A DNA stretch of 47,208 nt from Actinomycetes bacterium (GTDB lineage: Bacteria; Actinomycetota; Thermoleophilia; Solirubrobacterales; Solirubrobacteraceae). The position numbers and the translations under genes are program-made. Positions within the stretch are counted from its first letter, which is position 1. Every line of letters starts with the position of its first letter. Shown one piece after another: positions 40,817 to 47,208 of the stretch. Location: assembly GCA_021820105.1 (NCBI GenBank), contig JAKAED010000012.1:1-47208 (forward strand), given 5' to 3'. The notes under the pieces were generated by a model. It worked only from the letters and a program-made list of their open reading frames with translations. It did no database searches and had not been told where the DNA came from.

Positions 40817-41958
40817 GCGGGAGGTGCCCACTCCGGCGCGTAGGCCAGGAACCGCTGCGCCGCGAGCCGCGAGCGCAGCACCGCTGCGCTCGCGGGGTCA
40901 TGGGTCAGCCAGAACGCAGGTGACGCGTCGTTGTAGATCAGCATCTGGGCGCGAGGGTGTGAGCTGAGCCAGTTGAAAAGCGCACTGGTCCAGCTCGGAT
41001 CGTCCGGCCCCCAGATCGCGTACTCACCAATCGCAAACGGCGCGAGGTGCTGGTAGGTCGCGTAGAAGCTGTCCAGTCCGCTCCAGTTCGGATAGCGGCT
41101 GTAGAAGTCGGTGCCGACCCAGTCGACCCATGCCCGTCCTGGAAAGTAGGCGGCGGCTGACAGCGCTGGGATGTCGGGCTTGCCGGCCACCATCGGCACC
41201 CACACCATCGCCACCGGTGGCGTCGGCAGATAGGCCAGCGTGGTGCGCAGCTGCGGCAGATGCAGCGCGGCCAGCCGCGCATCAATCAGCGAAACGGACC
41301 CGCCTCGCATGATCAGTGCGACCCGCCGCCACGCCTGTTTGAAGGCCTCCGCTGAATACTGCGGTCCACGCGAACTGCCGTCGCAGTTGTAGGCGGCGTA
41401 GGGGTTCTCGCAGTTGTTCATCTCGGCCATCAGCCGCAGGTACGTGACGTTGCCGGAAGCATGGATCTGCTGGGCCAGCGCGATCAGCCACTGATCGCCG
41501 GCGCCATCCGCGATCCCTGCTGGGGAGATCATGTTGCGTGAGCCGTAGGCGGTTGTGACCATCATCATCAGGCGAGCTCGGTTCCGCTTTGCATCCCTGG
41601 TGATGGTCGGCAGCCACTGCCCCCAGGCCACGAACTCCTGGTAGACGGCCGGGTGCTTACCGACGGGTCCGCTGTAATCAGCCACCGGCTTGTCCGCGAC
41701 CCCGGGAAATACGTGGCCGGGGGGCGGCTGGTAGCCGTGTCCCCCAGGCAGTGCATTGGGCAGCGGTGAGGGTGGCTGGGTCGTGGTCAGCGTGAGGCCG
41801 GCCACGGATCTGCCGGCGGCGGCGACCTGCGCGCGACCCTGGGCGTGGGCAGCTGGGGACGCTGCCGTTGCCGCCAGCAGAGCCATAAGGGCGGCGGCCA
41901 GGCGCCGGGGTCCGGCGCAGTACAGTGATGTCTGAAACAGGGTCCTCAGGAAGCTCAT
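40813..41958 (-). CDS. Secreted GH26-like glycoside hydrolase
   Basis: The 381-residue protein has a signal peptide ending near SPAAHA and a Pro-rich spacer. A TIM-barrel follows that resembles beta-mannanase family 26: GVADKPVADYSGPVGKHPAVYQEFVAWGQ, ARLMMMVTTAYGSRNMISPAGIADGAGD, VTYLRLMAEMNNCENPYAAYNCDG (acid/base Glu position), VDWVGTDFYSRYPNW and FAIGEYAIWGPDDPSW (nucleophile Glu position). The two Glu residues fit the family's catalytic pair. The true substrate, an extracellular or capsular polysaccharide, is not known. ATG 41958 is preferred; a GTG lies four codons earlier. It overlaps the merR end by four bases, tail to tail. Confidence 0.75.
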   Translation of the reverse strand: MSFLRTLFQTSLYCAGPRRLAAALMALLAATAASPAAHAQGRAQVAAAGRSVAGLTLTTTQPPSPLPNALPGGHGYQPPPGHVFPGVADKPVADYSGPVGKHPAVYQEFVAWGQWLPTITRDAKRNRARLMMMVTTAYGSRNMISPAGIADGAGDQWLIALAQQIHASGNVTYLRLMAEMNNCENPYAAYNCDGSSRGPQYSAEAFKQAWRRVALIMRGGSVSLIDARLAALHLPQLRTTLAYLPTPPVAMVWVPMVAGKPDIPALSAAAYFPGRAWVDWVGTDFYSRYPNWSGLDSFYATYQHLAPFAIGEYAIWGPDDPSWTSALFNWLSSHPRAQMLIYNDASPAFWLTHDPASAAVLRSRLAAQRFLAYAPEWAPPA

Positions 41959-42018
41959 CTGCAGTGGCACCGGCCGCTGGGCGCTACCTCATGACTCGGC
42001 TTCAGAACGTAGAAACCT

Positions 42019-43614
42019 TTGCGCACGAAGATTCAATTGGACCAAGGTTGGCTGCCGCGCGCGGCAGGACTGACGACGGCGCTTGTGGGTCTGGTCAACA
42101 TCGCCTCAGCGCTCACCCCCAACATACGCTGGCGCGGTCACCTGCTGCTCCAGTTGGAGGGCGTCAGCGCGATGCAGGTGTTTCACGCGCTGGCGCTGCC
42201 CGCGGGTGCGCTGCTGTTGCTGGTCTCTCCCTACCTGCTCCGGCGCAGGCGCCGAGCGATGCAGCTCGGGATCGTGCTGTTGCTGGCGATCGGGTTGCTG
42301 AACCTGCTGAAGGGCCTTGACTTTGAGGAGTCGACGGTCGGATGGTTGCTGGCGTTGGCGCTCTACCTGGGACGCGCGCAGTTCAACGTGGTGCACGCGC
42401 CCGTCACCCTGAGGTCAACCGCCTGGCGGCTGCCGATGATCGGAGCCGGGGCAATCGCGCTGGTGAGCCTCGGCCGCCTGATGCCACTGGCGGTCCACCT
42501 CGTTGACGCTGTGACGCTGCTGGGCGTCGCCTACATCGTGTTCAGGCCGCTCGCAGCGCCACGGACCTGGCCCAGCGCGACCGTCAGGCGGTGGGCGGCA
42601 CAGCTGGTGCGCCAGCACGGCCATGACACGCTGAGCTTCTTCAAGCTACGTCCAGACAAGCACTACTTCTTCAACGAGGACAGGACGGCGTTTGTGGGTT
42701 ACCGGGTTGAGGCGGGGACGCTGCTGCTGTCCGGGGACCCCGTTGGGCCGGCGGAGGCACTCGCCTCGCTGCTGATCGAGGTGCGTCGGTTCGCGCACGC
42801 TCGCGGGCTCAGATTGGCCGCGCTTGGGTCAAGTCGGACGTTGGTCGAGCTCCACCGGCTGCTCGGGCTGCGGTCCTTCTACCTGGGGGACGAGGCGATT
42901 GTCGACACCACCACTTTCTCATTGGAGGGACGGCCGATCCGCAAGGTCCGTCAATCCGTCAGCCGACTGCGGAAAGCCGGCTACAGCGCCGAGCTATGTG
43001 GAGTGGACGGGCTTGACGCGCAGACCAGACAGCAGCTGTCGGCGGTGATGGAGGCGGGCAGGATCGGCAGGTCGGAACGTGGCTTCTCAATGGCGATGGA
43101 CGGCGTGCGGTGCCCCCTGCAACAGGACACGCTGCTGGTGCTCGCACGTGACGCCCAGGGTGCTCTGCGCGGCGTCCTGCACTTCGTCCCCTGCTACGGC
43201 CGCAAGGCGATGTCACTCTCCATCATGCGCCGTGATCCGTCCACGCCCAACGGTCTGATGGAGTTCCTCGTTGTAGCCGCCATCGAGGGGTTGCGCGAGC
43301 GCGGTGTCAAGGAGGTGTCGCTCAACTTCGCCACCGTCGCCCGGTGGATACGAGAGCCGGCCAACCGACTGGAGTCTGTGCTCGGACGTGTCGCCGGGGC
43401 GCTTGATAGACACTTCCAAGTGGAGAGCCTGTACCGCTTCAACCTCAAGTTCCAGCCGCGCTGGGAACCCCGCTACCTGGTGTATGAGGGGCGGTCCGGG
43501 ATGCTGAGCGCTGCGGCGGCCGCGATGTGGGCGGAGGGCCAGATGCCACGACCGAAATTGCCCCACATGAAGACTCGTCTCAGGCGGCGTCCTTTAACGA
43601 CGCTAAATCGCTAG
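42019..43614 (+). CDS. DUF2156 protein, lysylphosphatidylglycerol-synthase-like
   Basis: The 531-residue protein has about six membrane helices in the first 190 residues, then a soluble acyltransferase-type domain of the MprF/LysX C-terminal family: TLSFFKLRPDKHYFFNEDRTAFVGYRVEAGTLLLSGDPVG, RLAALGSSRTLVELHRLLGLRSFYLGDEAIVDTTTFSLEGRPIRKVRQSVSRLRKAGY, and SLNFATVARWI with YRFNLKFQPRWEPRYLVYEG. Relatives transfer an amino acid from aminoacyl-tRNA to phosphatidylglycerol, making the membrane less anionic; the specificity here is unknown. The start is uncertain: a TTG at 42019 with TAGAAA just upstream is the best candidate. It is divergent from the GH26-like gene. Confidence 0.85.
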   Translation: MRTKIQLDQGWLPRAAGLTTALVGLVNIASALTPNIRWRGHLLLQLEGVSAMQVFHALALPAGALLLLVSPYLLRRRRRAMQLGIVLLLAIGLLNLLKGLDFEESTVGWLLALALYLGRAQFNVVHAPVTLRSTAWRLPMIGAGAIALVSLGRLMPLAVHLVDAVTLLGVAYIVFRPLAAPRTWPSATVRRWAAQLVRQHGHDTLSFFKLRPDKHYFFNEDRTAFVGYRVEAGTLLLSGDPVGPAEALASLLIEVRRFAHARGLRLAALGSSRTLVELHRLLGLRSFYLGDEAIVDTTTFSLEGRPIRKVRQSVSRLRKAGYSAELCGVDGLDAQTRQQLSAVMEAGRIGRSERGFSMAMDGVRCPLQQDTLLVLARDAQGALRGVLHFVPCYGRKAMSLSIMRRDPSTPNGLMEFLVVAAIEGLRERGVKEVSLNFATVARWIREPANRLESVLGRVAGALDRHFQVESLYRFNLKFQPRWEPRYLVYEGRSGMLSAAAAAMWAEGQMPRPKLPHMKTRLRRRPLTTLNR

Positions 43615-43631
43615 CATGCAGCGCCTCAGCC

Positions 43632-43653
43632 TTTGGGCAGGGCACCGCCCAAA
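43632..43653 (+). terminator. Hairpin before the ATP synthase operon
   Basis: TTTGGGC (43632-43638) pairs with GCCCAAA (43647-43653) over an eight-base loop. It lies between the DUF2156 gene and the first atp gene. Confidence 0.5.
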
Positions 43654-43659
43654 AGGGAT

Positions 43660-44070
43660 ATGACCACTTTGTATCAAAACACGCATTCGCCTGAGCGGGT
43701 AACCGTGAGCGCGCTGAAATTCCTTGATATTCCGTTCGTCCTGATCGCCGCCATCATCGCGCTTGCGGTCGGTGCTCCCACTCTGGGAGTGATCGTCGGT
43801 GCCGCCGGCTGGATACTGCAGCGGGCCGTCCAGCTGGTAGACCGGCGCCTGACCAACAAGCTCGAGGACCCGATCAGACGGGCGGGGATCAACGTGACCG
43901 AGTCATTTGGGCGGATCTGGCTGCTGGCCGGGGCGATCATCGTCGCTGGCGTCGCCGGTGGACGCAAAGATGGCCTTGCCGCGGCGGTGTTGATCTTCGC
44001 CGCTTACTCGGTTGCTTTTGCCATTCGCCTTGCTAGTGGGAAACCCCCGGAAAGAGAACCTAGTAGATGA
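43660..44070 (+). CDS. AtpI-like membrane protein at the head of the atp operon
   Basis: The 136-residue protein has four hydrophobic segments (FLDIPFVLIAAIIALAVG, LGVIVGAAGWILQRAVQLV, IWLLAGAIIVAGVAGG, GLAAAVLIFAAYSVAFAIRLA). It resembles ATP synthase protein I, which helps c-ring assembly or Mg2+ uptake; sequence similarity is weak and position is the main argument. The ATG at 43660 is likely; a GTG at 43705 would give a shorter form. Its stop overlaps atpB (ATGA). Confidence 0.65.
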   Translation: MTTLYQNTHSPERVTVSALKFLDIPFVLIAAIIALAVGAPTLGVIVGAAGWILQRAVQLVDRRLTNKLEDPIRRAGINVTESFGRIWLLAGAIIVAGVAGGRKDGLAAAVLIFAAYSVAFAIRLASGKPPEREPSR

Positions 44071-45053
44071 GCGCACTCGCCGCCCCCGCCCCGGCCTCGA
44101 CGCCGGGTGGGTCGCCGCCACCTGGTGACGTCCAGCCGAAGCCAACCGCCAACAGCAGGCGGAGGATCATCCTTGGCCTGACCGGTTTCTGGTTGGTGGG
44201 TCTGATCTTCTTCATCGGCGTTCTGGGTTTTGGCTCGCACAAGGCGCTGGACGTCCGCAACGGGACCTTCACGCCCACCAATGAGTTCAAGCTCGACACG
44301 TGGTTCAGCGTCGGTCCCGTGAACTTCAACAAGGGCGTGCTCTACGTCATCCTCGCGGCCGTCATCACGCTCTGGCTGATGATCTACGCGGCCCGCCGCC
44401 TCAAGCAGCGCCCGGGCAGGCTGCAGGCGGCGATTGAGATGTTCTACGGAATGACCAGCGGCATGGCGCGGGAGAACCTCGACACGACGCTGTCGCGCAA
44501 GTACTTCCCGCTGATCGCGACGCTGTTCATCTTCATCCTCGTCTCGAACCTGATCGGCTACATCCCGCTGCCGGTCAACACGCTTGACAAGTTCAGCCTC
44601 TTCGGCGCCCGCCTGCCGTCCTTCCAGATCTATGCGGCCGACACCAACCTCGCGTTTCCGCTGATCCTGTCGCTGCTCGTTTTCTTCCTCTTCAGCTGGG
44701 AGCGGCTGAAGGCGCACCACGGGCCGATCGGCTTCCTCAAGAGCCTGCTTCCGTCAGGGATCGAGGGTCCGATCAAACCGATGATCTTCGTGATCGAGGT
44801 GCTCTCCTACTTCCTGCGCCTGATCTCGCTCACCGTCCGGCTCTGGGCCAACCTGCTGGCGGGCCATATGCTCATTGCGTTCATGGGCGGCGAGCTGGGG
44901 GTGCTGGTCGGATCCGCCTGGGTGCAGTGGTTGCTGTTCCCGGCCGGAATCATCATCTACCTGTTTGAGGCGGTTCTGATCGCCGCCCTGCAGGCTTTCA
45001 TCTTCGCCATCCTGACCGCGATCTACCTCGGTGACGCGGTCGCGAGTCACTAG
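44067..45053 (+). CDS. atpB: ATP synthase F0 subunit a
   Basis: The 328-residue protein is the stator half of the proton channel. The conserved helix with the essential Arg is LRLISLTVRLWANLLAGHML, followed by LFEAVLIAALQAFIFAILTAIYLGDAV. The N-terminus has a hydrophilic Pro-rich extension of about 30 residues and a periplasmic domain between the first helices. It overlaps the atpI-like gene and is followed 26 bases later by atpE. Confidence 0.97.
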   Translation: MSALAAPAPASTPGGSPPPGDVQPKPTANSRRRIILGLTGFWLVGLIFFIGVLGFGSHKALDVRNGTFTPTNEFKLDTWFSVGPVNFNKGVLYVILAAVITLWLMIYAARRLKQRPGRLQAAIEMFYGMTSGMARENLDTTLSRKYFPLIATLFIFILVSNLIGYIPLPVNTLDKFSLFGARLPSFQIYAADTNLAFPLILSLLVFFLFSWERLKAHHGPIGFLKSLLPSGIEGPIKPMIFVIEVLSYFLRLISLTVRLWANLLAGHMLIAFMGGELGVLVGSAWVQWLLFPAGIIIYLFEAVLIAALQAFIFAILTAIYLGDAVASH

Positions 45054-45079
45054 CCAATCAAGAAGGAGCTATCCCAACA

Positions 45080-45370
45080 ATGTTTCTCCACCTGCTGTCG
45101 ATCTTCCACCCGCTGATCGGCGCAGCCAGCAGCCTTGCCTCCGACGTCAAGAGCGCCGGCGGATCGATCGGTCTGGGTGTCGGGGCCGGCGGCGGTGCAG
45201 CCGGTGCAGGTGCCGGCATTGGCATGGTCTTCAACGCGTCGATCCAGGCCAAGACCCGCCAGCCGGAGTTGCGCCAGGACATCGAGCGTGACCAGTGGCT
45301 CGGCTTCGCCCTCACCGAGGCGACCTTCTTCTACGGCCTCGTCGGCGGCTTCATCGCCTTCTTCCTGTAG
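45080..45370 (+). CDS. atpE: ATP synthase F0 subunit c
   Basis: The 96-residue hairpin protein forms the rotor ring. The first helix carries a Gly/Ala-rich packing motif (IGLGVGAGGGAAGAGAGIGM). The polar loop is KTRQPEL, and the second helix holds the proton-carrying Glu in GFALTEATFFYGLVGG. The N-terminal extension of about 28 residues is longer than in E. coli and possibly cleaved or periplasmic. AAGGAG lies upstream at moderate distance. Confidence 0.97.
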   Translation: MFLHLLSIFHPLIGAASSLASDVKSAGGSIGLGVGAGGGAAGAGAGIGMVFNASIQAKTRQPELRQDIERDQWLGFALTEATFFYGLVGGFIAFFL

Positions 45371-45376
45371 GCCGAG

Positions 45377-45934
45377 ATGGCGCCCGCAGCTGCACATATT
45401 CCGGTCGCCGCGGCGTCTGGCTCCTTCCTGATCCTCCCCAACATCGGGCTGATGGTCTGGGTGCTGGTCATCTTCGGCATCGTGATGTACGTGCTGAGCC
45501 GGTCAGTGTTTCCGCAGATCAACGCGATGCTCGACCGCCGCGCGCAGATGATCTCCAACGAGATTGACTCCGCCGAGAGCCTGCGCAAGGAGGCTCAGGA
45601 GGTGCTGGATGAGTACCGCCAGCGCCTGGCGGAGGCACGCACTCAGGCGGATGAGATCGTCACACGTGCACGCCAGGCCGGGGAGGCACACCAGAAGGAG
45701 GCGGTAGAGAGCGCCCGCGCCGAGCGCGAGCGTCTACTCCAGCAGACACGCCGCGATGTGGAGGCCGAGACTCGCCGCGCGATCGACGAGATTCGCCGTG
45801 AGGTCGCCGACCTGACCGTGTTGGCAACTGAGAAGGTCACCCGCAAGACCCTCACCGACGCGGACCAGCGCCGGCTCGTGGAGGAGGCACTCAGTGACCT
45901 CGACTTCAGCGTCCTCGGTGGAGGCGAGGGCTAG
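45377..45934 (+). CDS. atpF: ATP synthase F0 subunit b
   Basis: The 185-residue peripheral-stalk subunit has a single membrane helix (LPNIGLMVWVLVIFGIVMYVLS), then a long charged coiled coil from residue 45 to 165 (AEARTQADEIVTRARQAGEAHQ and on). The C-terminus binds delta. The stop codon lies within a perfect 10-bp inverted repeat. Confidence 0.96.
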   Translation: MAPAAAHIPVAAASGSFLILPNIGLMVWVLVIFGIVMYVLSRSVFPQINAMLDRRAQMISNEIDSAESLRKEAQEVLDEYRQRLAEARTQADEIVTRARQAGEAHQKEAVESARAERERLLQQTRRDVEAETRRAIDEIRREVADLTVLATEKVTRKTLTDADQRRLVEEALSDLDFSVLGGGEG

Positions 45935-45959
45935 CGGCGGCAAAGCGCGCCGCCGCTAG
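45931..45959 (+). repeat. Inverted repeat in the atpF-atpH gap
   Basis: CTAGCGGCGG (45931-45940, containing the atpF stop) pairs perfectly with CCGCCGCTAG (45950-45959) over a nine-base loop. It lies inside the operon, so it is more likely an mRNA-stability or partial attenuation element than a terminator. Confidence 0.6.
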
Positions 45960-45976
45960 CACCAGAAGGCTCATCC

Positions 45977-46507
45977 ATGGAAGAGATCGCCCAGGTATAC
46001 GCACGTTCCCTCTTCGAGGTCGCCTCGGAGCAGGGCAAGTTGGAGTCCGTCAAGCAGCAGCTTGACGAGTTCGCCCAGGCCCTGCACGAGAACCGTCAGC
46101 TGGCCGTGTTCTTCTTCTCGCCGTACTTCTCGGCAGAGGAGAAGAAGAGCGGCCTGCACCGGACCGTGGAGGGCGCTGAGCCCGTTTTCATGAACTTCCT
46201 GGAGGCACTCATCGAGCGCCACCGGATGCCCGTGATCTTCCGGATCCGGACGGACTTTGAGCTGCTCTACGACAAGACCAACAAGCTCCTGCCCGTTCAG
46301 GTCACAAGCGCCGTCGAACTCGATCCGGAGACGATTGAAAGTCTCGGCCGTCGCATCGGCGAGCAGACGGGTAATGAGATCTCGCTGTCGAGCAACGTCG
46401 ACCCGGACATCCTCGGCGGGATCGTCCTGCGGGTCGGCAACTTCATCATGGACGCGTCGATTCGCACGCGTCTGGAACAACTTCGCCGGGAAGTGGCCCA
46501 GGCCTAG
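45977..46507 (+). CDS. atpH: ATP synthase F1 subunit delta
   Basis: The 176-residue protein joins the peripheral stalk to the F1 head. Seen: AQVYARSLFEVASEQGKLESVKQQLDEFAQAL at the N-terminus (helical domain that binds subunit alpha), FLEALIERHRMPVIFRI in the middle, and the conserved ending DPDILGGIVLRVGNFIMDASIRTRLEQLRREV. It has the standard length for the family. Confidence 0.96.
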   Translation: MEEIAQVYARSLFEVASEQGKLESVKQQLDEFAQALHENRQLAVFFFSPYFSAEEKKSGLHRTVEGAEPVFMNFLEALIERHRMPVIFRIRTDFELLYDKTNKLLPVQVTSAVELDPETIESLGRRIGEQTGNEISLSSNVDPDILGGIVLRVGNFIMDASIRTRLEQLRREVAQA

Positions 46508-46575
46508 CGCCGGTCCAGCACACCCACGTCCAAGCTTTCCCAGAACCAGGATTGGCCAAGGAGCCGTAACGAACA

Positions 46576-47007
46576 ATGCAGATCAAGCCAGACGAGATCA
46601 CCTCAATTCTCAAGAGCCGCATCGAGGGCCTCGACACGACCAGCGCCGATCTGGCCGAGGTCGGCACCGTGCTGTCGGTCGCCGACGGCATCGCCCGCGT
46701 GCACGGCCTCGAGAACTGCATGTCATTTGAGATGCTGGAGCTGCCGCACGGCGTCACTGGCCTGGCGCTGAACCTTGAGTCAGACAACGTCGGCGCGGTG
46801 CTGTTCGGCAACTGGGAGAAGATCTCTGAGGGCGACACGGTGCGGCGCACCGGCCGTCTGCTGGAGATCCCGGTCGGCGACGCGCTGCTGGGCAGGATCG
46901 TCGATCCGCTCGGCAATCCGCTTGACGGCAAGGGACCGATCCACACCACCGCCACGCGCCCGATCGAGCACAAGGCACCGGGCGTCGTTCAGCGCCAGCC
47001 GGTGAAG
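46576..47007 (+). CDS. atpA: ATP synthase F1 subunit alpha, truncated by a chimeric join
   Basis: The first 144 codons are a normal AtpA N-terminus: IKPDEITSILKSRIEGLD, VGTVLSVADGIARVHGLENCM, ALNLESDNVGAVLFGNW, and GRIVDPLGNPLDGKGPI through GVVQRQPVK. The next residues should be EPLQTGIKAIDSMIPIG and then the P-loop. Instead the frame reads AYQELRKSIPDF and never returns to AtpA. The start codon has AAGGAG 13 bases upstream. The true gene should continue for about 360 more codons, so this is a fragment. Confidence 0.93.
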
Positions 47008-47208
47008 GCCTATCAGGAACTGAGAAAGTCGATACCCGATTTCCCGTCGGACGCGCTGAACGAATGGGGTGTCTTGAGCGATTTCTTTTTCTCCGCTCCC
47101 ACCCTGCTGAACCCCGATAAACTCGAAAGCTTCAATCTCGATGCCAATGACATAATCGCCGCCGTGCAGGCGCAAAACACGGAGGTGCCGGTGGGCCAGC
47201 TCGGGGCG
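47008..47208 (+). other. Foreign-looking tail, in frame with atpA; 3' half resembles an AcrB-type RND transporter
   Basis: The 67 codons after AtpA residue 144 stay open but are unrelated to AtpA. From about 47107, LLNPDKLESFNLDANDIIAA and VQAQNTEVPVGQLGA match the porter-domain segment of hydrophobe/amphiphile efflux RND pumps. The preceding 33 codons (AYQELRKSIPDFPSDALNEW and on) are unrecognised. Codon choice changes here, with AAA, AAT, ATA, TTT and GAA appearing, whereas the operon strongly prefers G/C-ending codons. Most likely an assembly chimera or an edge artefact. Confidence 0.75.

Overview
The window is about 47 kb of high-GC, densely packed bacterial chromosome. The gene set points to a high-GC actinobacterium: wecA upstream of the ATP synthase operon, a FtsZ ending in an actinobacterial-type C-terminal peptide, an HspR-free set of MerR/HxlR/AbiEi-type regulators, and many genes whose -10 box lies only 6-10 bases before the start codon (leaderless transcripts). 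I favour the class Thermoleophilia (Solirubrobacterales-like), but that is inference from gene style, not a database result. There are no rRNA, tRNA, CRISPR or insertion-sequence features that I can see.

Layout. 1-3010: the 3' end of glpX, then a minus-strand operon (RlpA-like secreted protein plus a membrane-anchored unknown protein) preceded by a convincing ydaO-type cyclic-di-AMP riboswitch, then a small Ala/Pro-rich gene. 3071-7699: the principal sigma factor with a 13-residue leaderless upstream ORF, a luciferase-like flavin monooxygenase with an HxlR regulator, and two unrecognised genes. 7672-10878 (minus): two ArsA/GET3-type ATPases coupled to moeA. 11000-13238: a ParA ATPase coupled to an FtsZ with a roughly 140-residue N-terminal extension. 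13275-15631: a LON-domain protein and two divergent methyltransferases that share a 30-bp promoter region. 15757-21467: scattered single genes (CAP-like secreted protein, GNAT, FNT channel, RNase HI, VOC protein, aldehyde dehydrogenase, hexapeptide acyltransferase).

21573-29283 is a metabolic block. It holds meaB, an ABC-2 exporter, a HAD phosphatase and a stand-alone B12-binding methylmalonyl-CoA-mutase-type subunit. These are followed by etfB-etfA-ETF dehydrogenase behind a palindromic, TetR-type candidate operator. Together they fit oxidation of fatty or branched-chain acids and propionyl-CoA handling. 29342-35068 is a translation block: rpmE, a DUF1385 membrane protein, prfA, prmC, a Sua5/YrdC-methyltransferase fusion, and glyA, whose 3' end is duplicated in a 46-bp tandem repeat.

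35295-47007: an AbiEi/DUF559-type gene, wecA, a Ca2+/H+ antiporter, an MFS exporter with its MerR regulator, a GH26-like secreted protein, a DUF2156 (lysylphosphatidylglycerol-synthase-like) protein, and the ATP synthase operon (atpI-like, atpB, E, F, H, A). The atpA reading frame stops resembling AtpA at about 47007. The last 200 bases read in frame into unrelated sequence whose end resembles an AcrB-type RND transporter, so the right edge is most likely a chimeric join.
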